Positions 26,858-36,412 of a stretch of DNA of 64,000 nucleotides are shown here, piece after piece. The notes below the pieces were generated by a model, which saw nothing but the letters and a program-made list of their open reading frames with translations, was not told the DNA's origin and ran no database searches. This DNA is from Caecibacter massiliensis (lineage in GTDB: Bacteria; Bacillota; Negativicutes; Veillonellales; Megasphaeraceae). Position 1 is the stretch's first letter; each line of letters begins with the position of its first letter. Location: contig LT608311.1 of assembly GCA_900095875.1 (NCBI GenBank), forward strand, positions 1,364,001-1,428,000, given 5' to 3'. Made by a program: the position numbers and the translations under genes.

Positions 26858-28273
26858 ATGACTCAATACAATCCCGTAACCGATGAAATAATGAAAGCTT
26901 TGAAACACATTGTAGGAGACCGTTTTGCATCGAATAATCCCGATAAATTAGTAGCGTATAAAACGGACCAGGAAGAAAATGTGATCTTTCAGCACATGCC
27001 GGAAGCCGTAGTATATCCGGAAACGACGGAACAAGTTGCGGAAATCATGAAGCTGGCGAACGAAAAATGCATCCCTGTTACGCCGCGCAGCGGTGGTACC
27101 GGTCTTGCCGGTGGAGCAATTCCTGTCCGTGGTGGTATCGTTCTGGTTTTTGACCGCATGAATAAAATTCTTGAACTGGACCCGGAAAATCTCTATGTCC
27201 GCGTGCAGGCCGGGACTCCCACGTTGGAAATCCAGAATGCGGCTAAAGCACATGGACTTTTATATGCCGGAGATCCCTGTAGTACCGATGCCGGTTGTGA
27301 AATCGGTGGCAATATTTCTACAAATGCCGGTGGAAATAAAGCTGTCCGCTTTGGTACGACGCGGAATCAGGTATATTCGCTCCGTTGCGTTACAGCCCAG
27401 GGAGAAATCATGGATGTAGGCGCCCGGTTAAAAAAACAGAGTACAGGCTATGCATTGGAACAACTGATTATTGGCTCTGAAGGAACGCTGGCTATCGTTA
27501 CAGAAGCGACGCTAAAATTACAGGCCTTACCACAAAATACCATTGACATGCTGGCTATTTTTAATGATGTAGATAAGGCTTTGAAATTGCCAAATAAAAT
27601 ATTGAAAGCCGGCATTAATCCTATTTCGTTGGAACTTATGGATACGAATTGTATCCGTTTGTGCAAAAAGAATCTGGAAATCGATCTCCCTCACGCCGAT
27701 GAAAAGGGTGTAACGTATGTCATTATTACTATCGATGGGCTTACGGCAGATGAAGCGGACGAAAAAATGGAAAAAATAGCAGACATCTGCGATACTGTCG
27801 GTGTGGTAGACATGCTTATGGCGGATCAGGACCGTATCTGGAGAGCAAGAAGAGATATTGCAGAAGCTACCCGTATTGAAAGTCTTGTCTTCTATGCGGA
27901 AGATATTGTCGTTCCTGTCGATAAAATCAGTGATCTGATGAAAAAATTGACGGAATTGGAGGCGGCATACGGAATTCGCACGATGACAGCAGCTCATATC
28001 GGTGATGGAAATATCCATGTCCATGCCATGCAGTGCGACACTCCCGATGAAGTATGGAACAGCAAACTGGATGATTTCCATGCAGATCTCTATGGGTATG
28101 TATACCAGTTAGGAGGACGTCTTTCGGGCGAACACGGCATCGGTTCTAAAAAAATCAGGGAAATGGAAATGTTTACCCCGGAAGTTCCGCTTCAGTATAT
28201 GCGGGCAATAAAGAAAGTATTCGACCCCAAAAACATATTGAACCCAGGGAAAATATTTACAGTCGAAGAATAA
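26858..28273 (+). CDS. FAD-linked 2-hydroxy acid dehydrogenase, GlcD / D-lactate dehydrogenase type (copy 1)
   Basis: 471 residues. FAD-binding PCMH domain with PRSGGTGLAGGAIPV and EIGGNISTNAGGNK, then the C-terminal FAD oxidase domain with HIGDGNIHVHA and SGEHGIGSKK. Oxidises a D-2-hydroxy acid (lactate, glycolate or a sugar-acid derivative) to the 2-keto acid. The electron acceptor, probably an ETF or membrane quinone, is not encoded nearby. A close paralogue lies at 36413, so two substrates or growth conditions are served. AGGAG site before the ATG. Confidence 0.9.
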   Translation: MTQYNPVTDEIMKALKHIVGDRFASNNPDKLVAYKTDQEENVIFQHMPEAVVYPETTEQVAEIMKLANEKCIPVTPRSGGTGLAGGAIPVRGGIVLVFDRMNKILELDPENLYVRVQAGTPTLEIQNAAKAHGLLYAGDPCSTDAGCEIGGNISTNAGGNKAVRFGTTRNQVYSLRCVTAQGEIMDVGARLKKQSTGYALEQLIIGSEGTLAIVTEATLKLQALPQNTIDMLAIFNDVDKALKLPNKILKAGINPISLELMDTNCIRLCKKNLEIDLPHADEKGVTYVIITIDGLTADEADEKMEKIADICDTVGVVDMLMADQDRIWRARRDIAEATRIESLVFYAEDIVVPVDKISDLMKKLTELEAAYGIRTMTAAHIGDGNIHVHAMQCDTPDEVWNSKLDDFHADLYGYVYQLGGRLSGEHGIGSKKIREMEMFTPEVPLQYMRAIKKVFDPKNILNPGKIFTVEE

Positions 28274-28530
28274 GGTATCCAGTATATCCTTTGTTTTACG
28301 ATTAACGTAGCCGCCGGTGCTATCCTAATTTCTAACAGAGCAATAAAATTAAAGTAGAAGTCAAGATATTATGGAGAAAAAAACAGATAACATGGTATCC
28401 TTTTAACAAAGGTATTCAGAAATCAGATGTGAGACATGCAATTTTCTATATGCAAGAGGTATTGGTTCCGTGAGTACTAGGAAATGATTAAGTATGTGAA
28501 ATTTATCATTTAAAGGAGACTTGTAAAAAA
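28274..28530 (+). promoter_or_regulatory. Intergenic region before the IlvD-MaoC-acyl-CoA dehydrogenase operon
   Basis: No clear terminator and no consensus promoter. AGATAACATGGTATCC (28384-28399) matches the GATAACAY block of the MFS leaders and contains a GATA...TATC palindrome. AAGTCAAGATATT at about 28359 resembles the ATGTCAAAATATT of the MFS3/PFOR upstream regions. Confidence 0.35.
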
Positions 28531-30198
28531 ATGAGAAGCGAAATTACGACAAAAGGCATTGAACGGGCTACCCATCGTGCTCTGTATTATTCCATGGGCT
28601 TCCTTCCGGAAGACTTGGAAAAACCGATCGTAGCAGTTGTAAATACCCAGAACGAATCCATGCCGGGACATGTTCATCTGGATACGATTGCCAAAGCTGT
28701 CAAGGAAGGTATTATTGCTGCAGGAGGTACGCCGGTAGAATTTCCGACCATTGCTATTTGTGACGGTATTGCCCAGGGTCATTTTGGTATGCATTACCCA
28801 CTGGCCAGCCGTGAACTCATTGCTGATTCTGTTGAATGCATGATGAACGCTCATCAGTACGATGCAATGGTCATGATTTCTAACTGTGATAAAATTACTC
28901 CGGGGATGCTCCTGGCTGCAGTACGGCTGAACGTACCGGCTATTCTGATCAGCGGTGGTACGATGGCAACCGGATGCATTGATGGCAAAAAAATCAATTA
29001 TACAGATTTGATGGCTGATCAGGGCGATGTCGTCCGCGGTATCATCACCCGGGAAGAATTGTCCCGCCGTGAACAGGTAGCCCTTCCGGGATGCGGCGCA
29101 TGTAATCTGCTTGGTACAGGCAATACGATGAATTATATGACCGAAGCCCTGGGCATGTGCCTGCCTGGTTCGGATAATCTGGCCGCAACTGGCCAGCGTC
29201 TGGCACTGGCTAAACGGACGGGCATGAAAATCATGGAACTTCTTAAAAAGAATATCCTGCCTCGTCAGATTGTTACGAAAGAAGCTATTGAAAATGCCAT
29301 TACTCTCGATATGGCAATCGGCGGCTCTACCAATACGGTACTTCATCTGACTGCACTGGCCCATGCGGCAGGCATTGATTTTGATATTAATACATTCAAT
29401 GAACTGGCAGAAAAAGTTCCTCATCTTGTCAAAATCAGACCAGCAACTAATGGATGCTATCCGGCTGATTTCCATTATGCCGGTGGTGTAAAAGCTGTGA
29501 TGAAAGAATTGGATGATCTCGGCCTGATCCATGGTGACTGCATGACCGTAACGACGGAAACGATGAAAGAAAATATTGCCGATGGAAAAGTCATTGATGA
29601 CACGGTAATCCGCGATATTGATCATGCGTACTCCAAGACCGGTGGTCTGGAAGTTCTCTATGGAAGCCTGGCTCCTGCAGGCGCCGTATGCAAAAAAGCT
29701 GCCGTTGCTCCTGAAATGATGCATCATCAGGGTCCTGCCCGCGTGTTCAATCAGGAAGAAGAAGCCGTTAAAGCTATTTATGGCGGCCAGATTAATCCGG
29801 GGGACGTCGTCGTCGTCCGCTATGAAGGTCCGAAAGGCGGTCCGGGTATGCGTGAAATGCTGACTGCTACAGCAGCTATCGTTGGGATGGGTCTTTCTAA
29901 AGAAGTAGGCCTTGTTACGGATGGCCGTTTCTCCGGTGCTACTTCCGGGGCTTGTGTAGGACATGTATCTCCTGAAGCGGCAGAAGGCGGTCCTATTGCC
30001 CTCGTAGAAGAAGGCGATATGATTGAAATCGATTTGAATACACGCCGCGTAGAATTGCACGTGCCGGAAGAAGAACTTCAGCGCCGCAAGGCTGCCTGGA
30101 AACGTCCGGAACAGGATTATCTGCAGAAGGGCAGTTATCTCGACCGGTATTCCAAACTGGTAACATCCGCTATGGAAGGTGCCGTATTTAAGGACTAA
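28531..30198 (+). CDS. IlvD/Edd family dehydratase, copy 1 (dihydroxy-acid dehydratase-like)
   Basis: 555 residues. Iron-sulfur ligands visible: [11 protein letters not shown] and [15 protein letters not shown]-terminal [22 protein letters not shown] and [12 protein letters not shown] are family signatures. The N terminus [18 protein letters not shown] resembles dihydroxy-acid dehydratase (IlvD), but the cluster segment [12 protein letters not shown] is unusual, and the neighbours are MaoC and acyl-CoA dehydrogenase, not branched-chain amino acid genes. It may therefore dehydrate an aldonic or 2,3-dihydroxy acid in catabolism. First gene of a three-gene operon. Confidence 0.85.
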   Translation: MRSEITTKGIERATHRALYYSMGFLPEDLEKPIVAVVNTQNESMPGHVHLDTIAKAVKEGIIAAGGTPVEFPTIAICDGIAQGHFGMHYPLASRELIADSVECMMNAHQYDAMVMISNCDKITPGMLLAAVRLNVPAILISGGTMATGCIDGKKINYTDLMADQGDVVRGIITREELSRREQVALPGCGACNLLGTGNTMNYMTEALGMCLPGSDNLAATGQRLALAKRTGMKIMELLKKNILPRQIVTKEAIENAITLDMAIGGSTNTVLHLTALAHAAGIDFDINTFNELAEKVPHLVKIRPATNGCYPADFHYAGGVKAVMKELDDLGLIHGDCMTVTTETMKENIADGKVIDDTVIRDIDHAYSKTGGLEVLYGSLAPAGAVCKKAAVAPEMMHHQGPARVFNQEEEAVKAIYGGQINPGDVVVVRYEGPKGGPGMREMLTATAAIVGMGLSKEVGLVTDGRFSGATSGACVGHVSPEAAEGGPIALVEEGDMIEIDLNTRRVELHVPEEELQRRKAAWKRPEQDYLQKGSYLDRYSKLVTSAMEGAVFKD

Positions 30199-30232
30199 CC
30201 ATTTTATCAGAGTAAAATAAGGAGTGAATCTC

Positions 30233-30679
30233 ATGGTAATGCATAGAGAATTTGTAGCAGAAAGAGCCTATGAAGACATTGAATTGGGCGAAACTGCTAG
30301 TATTACAAAAATGATCAGTGAAGCCGATGTTGTAAACTTTGCAGGTATCATCGGTGATTTTAACCCGCTCCATGTGAATCCTGTTTATGCCAAGGACAGC
30401 ATGTTTGGCGAACGGATTTGCCATGGCATGCTGACTGCATCCTTTATTTCGACGCTTGTCGGCTGTGGTATTCCCGGCCGGAATGGACTGTATTTATCAC
30501 AGGAAGTGAAATTCGTAAAACCTGTAAAAATTGGCGATACGATTACAGCTACGGCTGAAGTTGTTGAAAAAATTGATGCAAAACGCAGGATTGTCATGCA
30601 TACGGTTATCAAGAACCAGCGTGATGAAGTCGTCGTAGACGGCAAAGCGGTAGTCATGGTTATGAAGAAAAAACAGTAA
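30233..30679 (+). CDS. MaoC-like (R)-specific enoyl-CoA hydratase (copy 1)
   Basis: 148 residues, hot-dog fold with the hydratase dyad in GDFNPLHVN (Asp42, His47) and RICHGML. Adds water to trans-2-enoyl-CoA to give (R)-3-hydroxyacyl-CoA, or the reverse. The ATG at 30233 was chosen because AAGGAG (30219-30224) is 8 bases upstream; the GTG at 30224 overlaps that site. 34 bases after the IlvD-type gene and 57 before the acyl-CoA dehydrogenase. Confidence 0.9.
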   Translation: MVMHREFVAERAYEDIELGETASITKMISEADVVNFAGIIGDFNPLHVNPVYAKDSMFGERICHGMLTASFISTLVGCGIPGRNGLYLSQEVKFVKPVKIGDTITATAEVVEKIDAKRRIVMHTVIKNQRDEVVVDGKAVVMVMKKKQ

Positions 30680-30736
30680 TACTGTTTTTTCTTTTCCATA
30701 ACATACATTTAGATTTACATTTATGGAGGTTTGAAT

Positions 30737-31879
30737 ATGTCATTTTTGAATGAAGAACAGGCAGATTTGATTAAAGTCGTAGCAGATTTTGCTAAAAAGG
30801 AAATAGCTCCTAATGCAGCACATTATGATGAAACAGAAGAATTTCCTTGGGATGATATTCACAAAATGGCTGAATTAGGCCTTATGGGAATGCCTGTACC
30901 GGAAAGTCTTGGTGGCGCTGAAACGGACACGGTAACGTACGTTGCAGCTATCGAAGAAATTGCAAAAGCAGATGCTGCTATGGGTGGCATCATGGCAATT
31001 CATACTTCAACAGGCATTATGCCGATTCTCATGAACGGCACAGAAGAACAGAAGAAAAAATATATTCCCGATCTTGCTACGGGTAAAAAAGTCGGTGCCT
31101 TTGCTCTTACAGAACCAAATGCCGGTTCTGATGCGGCTGGCGTACAGACAACCGCTGTTCTTGATGGCGATGAATATGTATTGAATGGCAGCAAATGCTT
31201 TATCAGTAACGGTGGTGAAGCAGAAGTTTACACGGTCCTCGCAAGTACAGATAAAAGCAAAGGTACAAAAGGGATTTCCGCTTTCATCGTAGAAAAAGGA
31301 ACACCGGGCTTTACCTTTGGCAAAAAGGAACACAAACTGGGTATCCGTGCTTCGGCTACACGCGAACTGGTATTCCAGGATTGCCGGATTCCGAAAGAAA
31401 ATCTTCTCGGTGTTGAAGGCAAAGGCTTCTCCGGTGCAATGGCTGTCCTTGATGGCGCACGCATTGGTATTGCTTCCCAGGCTGTTGGTATTGCGCAGGC
31501 CGCTTATGAAGCCGCTCTGGAATATTCCAAGGTTCGTATTCAGTTTGGCAAACCTATCGCTAAACAGCAGGCTATCAGCTTTATGCTTGCCGATATGGCT
31601 ATCCAGATTGAAGCGTCCCGCCAGCTGGTACGTCATGCAGCTGAATTAAAAGATGCTGGCAAACCATTCGCAAAAGAAGCCGCTATGGCTAAGACAATGG
31701 CATCCGATACGGCTGTAAAAGTGGCTTTGGATGCTGTACAGGTCCTTGGCGGTTACGGCTATACACGGGAATATCCGGTAGAACGGTATCTGCGTGATGC
31801 TAAGATTACACAGATTTACGAAGGCACGAACCAGATTCAGCGCCTTGTTATTTCCCGTGCAATTCTTGGCAGATTCTAA
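30737..31879 (+). CDS. Acyl-CoA dehydrogenase (copy 1, short-chain/butyryl type)
   Basis: 380 residues from the ATG at 30737 (GGAGG upstream). FAD-binding ALTEPNAGSDAAG, and the catalytic glutamate in QIYEGTNQIQR (about Glu362), the position used by butyryl-CoA dehydrogenases. Interconverts acyl-CoA and 2-enoyl-CoA with electron-transferring flavoprotein; etfAB are not in the window. With MaoC it makes a reduce/hydrate pair on a CoA ester. The same pair recurs at 48747-50330. Confidence 0.93.
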   Translation: MSFLNEEQADLIKVVADFAKKEIAPNAAHYDETEEFPWDDIHKMAELGLMGMPVPESLGGAETDTVTYVAAIEEIAKADAAMGGIMAIHTSTGIMPILMNGTEEQKKKYIPDLATGKKVGAFALTEPNAGSDAAGVQTTAVLDGDEYVLNGSKCFISNGGEAEVYTVLASTDKSKGTKGISAFIVEKGTPGFTFGKKEHKLGIRASATRELVFQDCRIPKENLLGVEGKGFSGAMAVLDGARIGIASQAVGIAQAAYEAALEYSKVRIQFGKPIAKQQAISFMLADMAIQIEASRQLVRHAAELKDAGKPFAKEAAMAKTMASDTAVKVALDAVQVLGGYGYTREYPVERYLRDAKITQIYEGTNQIQRLVISRAILGRF

Positions 31880-31903
31880 ATAAAATAAGGCAAATATGAT
31901 AAT

Positions 31904-31960
31904 AAAAGGCCCAGAATGATGAGCAGTACTTCTGCTTGTCCCTCTGGGTCTTTTGTTTTT
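31904..31960 (+). terminator. Terminator of the IlvD1-MaoC1-acyl-CoA dehydrogenase operon
   Basis: Stem AAAAGGCCCAGA (31904-31915) / TCTGGGTCTTTT (31943-31954), one G-U pair, then TTTTT. The remaining bases to 32187 hold the promoter of the next operon. Confidence 0.85.
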
Positions 31961-32038
31961 AGATGACAATCCTATACATTTCTCTCATAGAAAGAGTTGA
32001 GATGTATCGGCCTCCTATCGTTAATCGGGTTTTATGTC

Positions 32039-32066
32039 TTGAAATTTGTCATTAAACTGATACAAT
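32039..32066 (+). promoter_or_regulatory. Promoter of the PocR two-component operon
   Basis: -35 TTGAAA (32039-32044), 16-bp spacer, -10 TACAAT (32061-32066), followed by a leader of about 115 bases. Confidence 0.55.
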
Positions 32067-32187
32067 TGATATTACATATAATATGATTTTGATAATGGAG
32101 AATGGCTGGTTGGATTGAAAATTTGACTGCCGGAACCCACGGGATTTTTATACGTTGTAAAGGAAAAGTTTTGTCAGGAGAGTAACT

Positions 32188-33747
32188 ATGACAAGGAAAA
32201 CCATAAATTATATTAAAGATTTTTATGGCGTCGATGTTATACGCGATGTTGTCCGGGACTGGGGGGAACAACATTGGCTCCAGCTTGAACCGGACAGGAC
32301 AAAAAATCAGCCCATTGTCTCTGTGGCAACCATTTATCCGCGTAAGGGACAGCCGTTTCATGGCCATTTTGGTTATCATGAAATTATTATTGGTATAAGT
32401 GGCCGCTGTGTTCATTGGTGTAATGATCGTGAGATTGTACTGACAAAGGGAAAAATCGGCCATATCAGCAGTGATTGCAATCATCGTTTTGTCAATACAA
32501 CTGATGAACCCGCTTCCTTTATCAGTATTATCTATTCAGATATAACAAAACCACTGGAGGAAAGTGAATATTTAGAACATATTGACATTGACATCATGGC
32601 AAAAAAGCTGAATCTGAATCAGCTTATCTCTAACTTTGCCGATTTAGTGCATATGAAATGTTTCCTATTGTATCCTACGGGACAGGTATATGGCAGCCAG
32701 AAGGACCTTCCTGATTTATGTAAATATTGCATAAATCATCAAGAGGGAAATTGTCTATTGCATAAGGATATGCAGCAACCGCAATTAGGTACATTCCAGT
32801 GTCATTTTGGCGTGGCGGTCAACCAGATTCCCGTTCTTGTAAAAGGCGTTCCTTTAGGATATCTTATTTGTGGTTTTGGCAGACTATCGGATATTCTCGA
32901 CCATGAATTATTACATACCATGGAAGGTACAATGCAGGTTGCGTATAATGCCCTGCCTCTATTATCTCCCAATCACCTTATCTCTATAGCTAGAGATTTA
33001 TCATTACTGACTAATAATTTAATTGATCTGTTTCTGAATTCACAAAGAGAAGATGAATTAAAAACTTACAAAAATAATTTAAACCGTGAACGGGAAGCAC
33101 AAAGCCGGTTGGAAGAGTTATTGAATAAGACGCAATTGAAATTCCTGGAATCCCAGATAAATGTACATTTTTTATTTAACACATTAAATACGATTGCACA
33201 GCAGGCTTATCTGGAAGGTGCGGACACAGTAGCGTCGCTGACTTATGCATTATCTAATCTGCTGCGTCTTAGCCTGGGTAAAGAAGAAGCACAAGTAACC
33301 ATTCAGGAAGAACTCAATTATATACGGGATTATTTGTATATTCAAAACACACGGTTCCCCAATAAATTTAAGGCAGAAATTCATGTGAATCCAAAAATCA
33401 TGGGAGTCAGGATTCCGTTGATGAGTCTTATGGTAATGGTAGAAAATGCTATCTTACACGGCTTTCAAAATATTGATTATCCGGGGAAACTCATTATATC
33501 AGGGGATATAGAAGGAGATTATATCCTTTTGCAAGTAGAAGATAACGGATGTGGTATTTCACCTGAAATCTCTGAAATGGTCCGGAAGCTGCCCGAGACC
33601 GATGATATTAAGATACACCTCAGTGGTATAGGTTTGAAAAATATCTATTTAAGACTGAAGTTGTTTTTTAAAGGGAATTTTACATTATTGTTGGAACCGT
33701 TGCCGCATAAGGGAACGCTGGCGACATTAAAAATTCCCAAATCATAG
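32188..33747 (+). CDS. Sensor histidine kinase with cupin-like and PocR domains (YesM/LytS-type kinase core)
   Basis: 519 residues, no membrane segment. Residues 35-115 look like an AraC-type cupin sensor (PFHGHFGYHEIII). Residues 140-285 form a PocR ligand domain with the usual cysteines (Cys178, Cys181, Cys189, Cys205). A coiled coil (285-315) leads to a His_kinase domain with phospho-acceptor His327 in QINVHFLFNTLN (Val where Pro is usual), and an ATPase domain with VENAILHGF and DNGCGI. PocR domains sense small organic molecules such as diols. A soluble double-sensor kinase suggests an internal metabolite of this island as signal. Paired with the regulator 22 bases downstream. Confidence 0.88.
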   Translation: MTRKTINYIKDFYGVDVIRDVVRDWGEQHWLQLEPDRTKNQPIVSVATIYPRKGQPFHGHFGYHEIIIGISGRCVHWCNDREIVLTKGKIGHISSDCNHRFVNTTDEPASFISIIYSDITKPLEESEYLEHIDIDIMAKKLNLNQLISNFADLVHMKCFLLYPTGQVYGSQKDLPDLCKYCINHQEGNCLLHKDMQQPQLGTFQCHFGVAVNQIPVLVKGVPLGYLICGFGRLSDILDHELLHTMEGTMQVAYNALPLLSPNHLISIARDLSLLTNNLIDLFLNSQREDELKTYKNNLNREREAQSRLEELLNKTQLKFLESQINVHFLFNTLNTIAQQAYLEGADTVASLTYALSNLLRLSLGKEEAQVTIQEELNYIRDYLYIQNTRFPNKFKAEIHVNPKIMGVRIPLMSLMVMVENAILHGFQNIDYPGKLIISGDIEGDYILLQVEDNGCGISPEISEMVRKLPETDDIKIHLSGIGLKNIYLRLKLFFKGNFTLLLEPLPHKGTLATLKIPKS

Positions 33748-33769
33748 TGATAAACGAGGGGGTGATGGG

Positions 33770-35341
33770 ATGTATAATCTCGTGATAGCCGATGATGAAC
33801 AGTTGGTATTTCAGTATATAAAAGCAGTTATAGAAAAAAATCACCTGCCGTTACATGTTTGCGGCACCGCAAGTAATGGAAAAGAGGCTTTACGGTTAGT
33901 ACAAATATATCATCCAGAATTTGTTATGTTGGATATTAATATGCCTGAAATTAATGGGCTGGATGTGGCTGAAAAAATACGGGAATCGAACCCGGATACC
34001 TTTATTTATATTTTGACGGCATACAAGGAATTTGAATATGCACACCGGGCGATGCATGCACGGGTCACGGACTATTTAGTCAAACCAATTAAGCCACATG
34101 ATTTGATCAGGACATTGAAGGCCGGTATTGGTCAGGCTTTAAAAATGAGAATAGATAAAACTCATTTGGAACGAGTAGAAAAGAAATTGGAAGAACAATA
34201 TCCTGTTGTTATAAAGGAACAGCTGGTAGAGTTATTACGAATCAGAAGTAATGACGAAAAAGTGTTACCATTGCTGCGCGCCCTGTCACATCGCCATACG
34301 TTTACGCCTATAGCTGTATGTGCTGTAGGAGGATGGCATAATAAAGAAGATGGAACGGGTATTCCCGTGCGGATTCATCACGGTGCGTTCCGGCAACTGG
34401 GCGAGTATGCCGTTATCATTGCAAAAGGTGATTTGCTGGTCTTTATCTTCGATTGCTGGAATAGTCAGATCCGGGGCATGCTGCAGGCTTCTATTAAAAA
34501 ATATGAAAGTGATTATGATGTGTTTTTATCTGCCGTAGTTTATATGCATCATGAAGACACACTTAGTCAGACCTATAAAAAAGCCGTAGAAACGTGTTAT
34601 ATAGGCCTGTTTTGGCAGCTTCGGCGTTTTTCTATTCTGGGGACGTGTACACTCAAAGAGAAACGCGAAAATTCAAAAGCAGACCTGTCACAGACGTATG
34701 AACAATTTCAGCAATTTTTACTTAACAATGAACTGCCGGCAGGAAAAAAATTTATATATGATATTTTCAAGGAAATGCAGCAATTAGAATATCCACGTAA
34801 TTTGTTCATAGTCAATATCATTAAATTTGGATGTGATTTGCTGGATAAATACGGTCGGAATGTACTTACTGATGAAGAAGCAGGACGGGCTAAAAAGAAA
34901 TATATATATGATATTAACAATGCCCTTAGTGCACAGGAAGCACTGAACTATGTCAATAATCTGGTTGATATACTTACATATGACATGGTTTCTGTTCAAA
35001 ATAATGCAGATAAGCTCGTCGAATCTGTCATGGACTATATTGAAGCCAATTATGATAAGGAACTGACCTTAGATCAGGTGACAAAAGAATATTTCGTGAG
35101 TAAAGGGTATTTTTGCCGTGTTTTCAAAAAATATACAGGGAAACGATTTGTTCCGTATCTGACAGAAGTGAGGATGAAAAAGGCCAGAGAACTTTTGAGC
35201 AGTGGCAAGTTTACCATCACAGAAGTGGCTTGTAAAATAGGTTTTAAGGATGCCAGTTATTTTAGCACCGTATTTAGGAAATTTTATGATTGTTCTCCTA
35301 GCGATGTCCTTCCACAGAACAAGCTAAAAGAAAAATCATAG
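33770..35341 (+). CDS. AraC-type response regulator (YesN-like)
   Basis: 523 residues. Receiver domain 1-120 with phospho-acceptor Asp55 (MLDINMPEING) and acidic pocket IADDE. A long middle region of unknown fold follows, then a C-terminal AraC-type double helix-turn-helix (EANYDKELTLDQVTKEYFVSKGYFCRVFKKY, positions about 420-520). Activated by the adjacent soluble kinase; likely an activator of transport or catabolic genes in the island, for example promoters that lack a good -35 such as those before MFS3 and PFOR (inference). Confidence 0.9.
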   Translation: MYNLVIADDEQLVFQYIKAVIEKNHLPLHVCGTASNGKEALRLVQIYHPEFVMLDINMPEINGLDVAEKIRESNPDTFIYILTAYKEFEYAHRAMHARVTDYLVKPIKPHDLIRTLKAGIGQALKMRIDKTHLERVEKKLEEQYPVVIKEQLVELLRIRSNDEKVLPLLRALSHRHTFTPIAVCAVGGWHNKEDGTGIPVRIHHGAFRQLGEYAVIIAKGDLLVFIFDCWNSQIRGMLQASIKKYESDYDVFLSAVVYMHHEDTLSQTYKKAVETCYIGLFWQLRRFSILGTCTLKEKRENSKADLSQTYEQFQQFLLNNELPAGKKFIYDIFKEMQQLEYPRNLFIVNIIKFGCDLLDKYGRNVLTDEEAGRAKKKYIYDINNALSAQEALNYVNNLVDILTYDMVSVQNNADKLVESVMDYIEANYDKELTLDQVTKEYFVSKGYFCRVFKKYTGKRFVPYLTEVRMKKARELLSSGKFTITEVACKIGFKDASYFSTVFRKFYDCSPSDVLPQNKLKEKS

Positions 35342-35451
35342 AGCCTTTGTAGTAAAAAGAAAAAATTCAATATAGAAGTGAATATATTCCTGGTTTATTT
35401 TTGAAAATCAGTGTATAATTCCAGATTATCAAAATAAATGGGGGAGAAAAC

Positions 35452-36171
35452 GTGGTTGGAATTGGAACGTTATTAAATATGGCGGGCATAATTGTTGGTG
35501 GTGGTCTGGGCTTAACCATTGGAAATCGGATTTCTGATGCTTATAGACAAATGGTTATGACTGCCTGTGGCATCTGCCTTGTTTTTATTGGTGCAGCGGG
35601 TGTTCTGGCAGAAATGCTGGTCTTTAAAGACGGGCGGCTGGTATCGACGGGAGCCGTAACTTTGCTTGTCTGTATGTCCGTCGGTAGTTTTTTGGGAGAA
35701 TTGATTGACATTGAAGGCCGGGTCCTGAAATTAGGATCATGGCTCAGGGCACATAGTGGAAATAGTGATGATGCACGATTTATCAATGCCTTTGTATCGG
35801 CATCCTTGATGGTCAGTATCGGATCGTTGGCCGTTATGGGACCGTTATCCGAAAGTATTTATGGAGACAGTTCCCTGCTGATTACTAAAACGGTGATTGA
35901 TTTTTTAACTATCATGGTGATTACAATTCCCAATGGAAAAGGCTGCTTGTTTGCAGCTATCCCGATGGGAATCATACAAGGACTGATTACGCTGTTGGGA
36001 ATGTGGTTTAAAGCGTCTGCATCGGCTGCTGTTCTATCTAATATAGTTTTAACCGGGTCTGTTATGATCTTTTGTGTTGGATTAAATTTGGCATTTGATA
36101 AAAAAATACGCGTTTCCAATATGTTTCCGGCAATTGGCATTGGTATTTTATATGCATGTATTCCCTGGTGA
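35452..36171 (+). CDS. DUF554 family membrane protein (YdfK/YqgA-like)
   Basis: 239 residues with about six to seven membrane helices. The family pattern is visible: MVGIGTLLNMAGIIVGGGLG at the start, GDSSLLITKTVIDFLTIMV and GVGLNLAFDKK-type C-terminal segments. Function unknown. Starts at GTG (35452) behind GGGGGAG. Own TATAAT at 35414-35419 and own terminator. Confidence 0.85.
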   Translation: MVGIGTLLNMAGIIVGGGLGLTIGNRISDAYRQMVMTACGICLVFIGAAGVLAEMLVFKDGRLVSTGAVTLLVCMSVGSFLGELIDIEGRVLKLGSWLRAHSGNSDDARFINAFVSASLMVSIGSLAVMGPLSESIYGDSSLLITKTVIDFLTIMVITIPNGKGCLFAAIPMGIIQGLITLLGMWFKASASAAVLSNIVLTGSVMIFCVGLNLAFDKKIRVSNMFPAIGIGILYACIPW

Positions 36172-36174
36172 AAG

Positions 36175-36210
36175 AAAAGTTCTTGCGCATTGAGTGCAAG
36201 AGCTTTTTTT
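36175..36210 (+). terminator. Terminator of the DUF554 gene
   Basis: Stem AAAAGTTCTTGC (36175-36186) / GCAAGAGCTTTT (36196-36207) with T run. Confidence 0.85.
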
Positions 36211-36271
36211 ATGAATAGTGTGACTAGTTTTCATGGCACATTAGTAGTTAATGCTTTATTTTCATACTATA

Positions 36272-36306
36272 TTGACAAATAAATCATAATAAACTAACAT
36301 GTTAGT
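36272..36306 (+). promoter_or_regulatory. Promoter of GlcD copy 2 with overlapping palindrome
   Basis: -35 TTGACA (36272-36277), 17-bp spacer, -10 TAACAT (36295-36300). A perfect 14-bp palindrome ACTAACATGTTAGT (36293-36306) overlaps the -10, as a repressor site would; TATCC follows it. A second TATAAT lies at about 36332. Confidence 0.65.
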
Positions 36307-36412
36307 ATCCAATGATATATATCACAAGGGGTATAATATACTGTGACATGTATCGTTTTGTAGGAAAGGATGATTTGCTAATCGTTCTATTTTAAACGGG
36401 GAGGGCTGACTT

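Noticed and set aside
28510-30234. Minus-strand open frame of 574 codons opposite the IlvD-type gene
   Set aside because: Complete overlap with a clear IlvD/Edd gene; the translated product is rich in His, Ile and Phe, typical of antisense frames here.
36318-36350. Rex or CRP site in the GlcD2 upstream region (CACA ... TGTG)
   Set aside because: Spacing and flanks do not fit the Rex or CRP consensus; only a weak inverted repeat.
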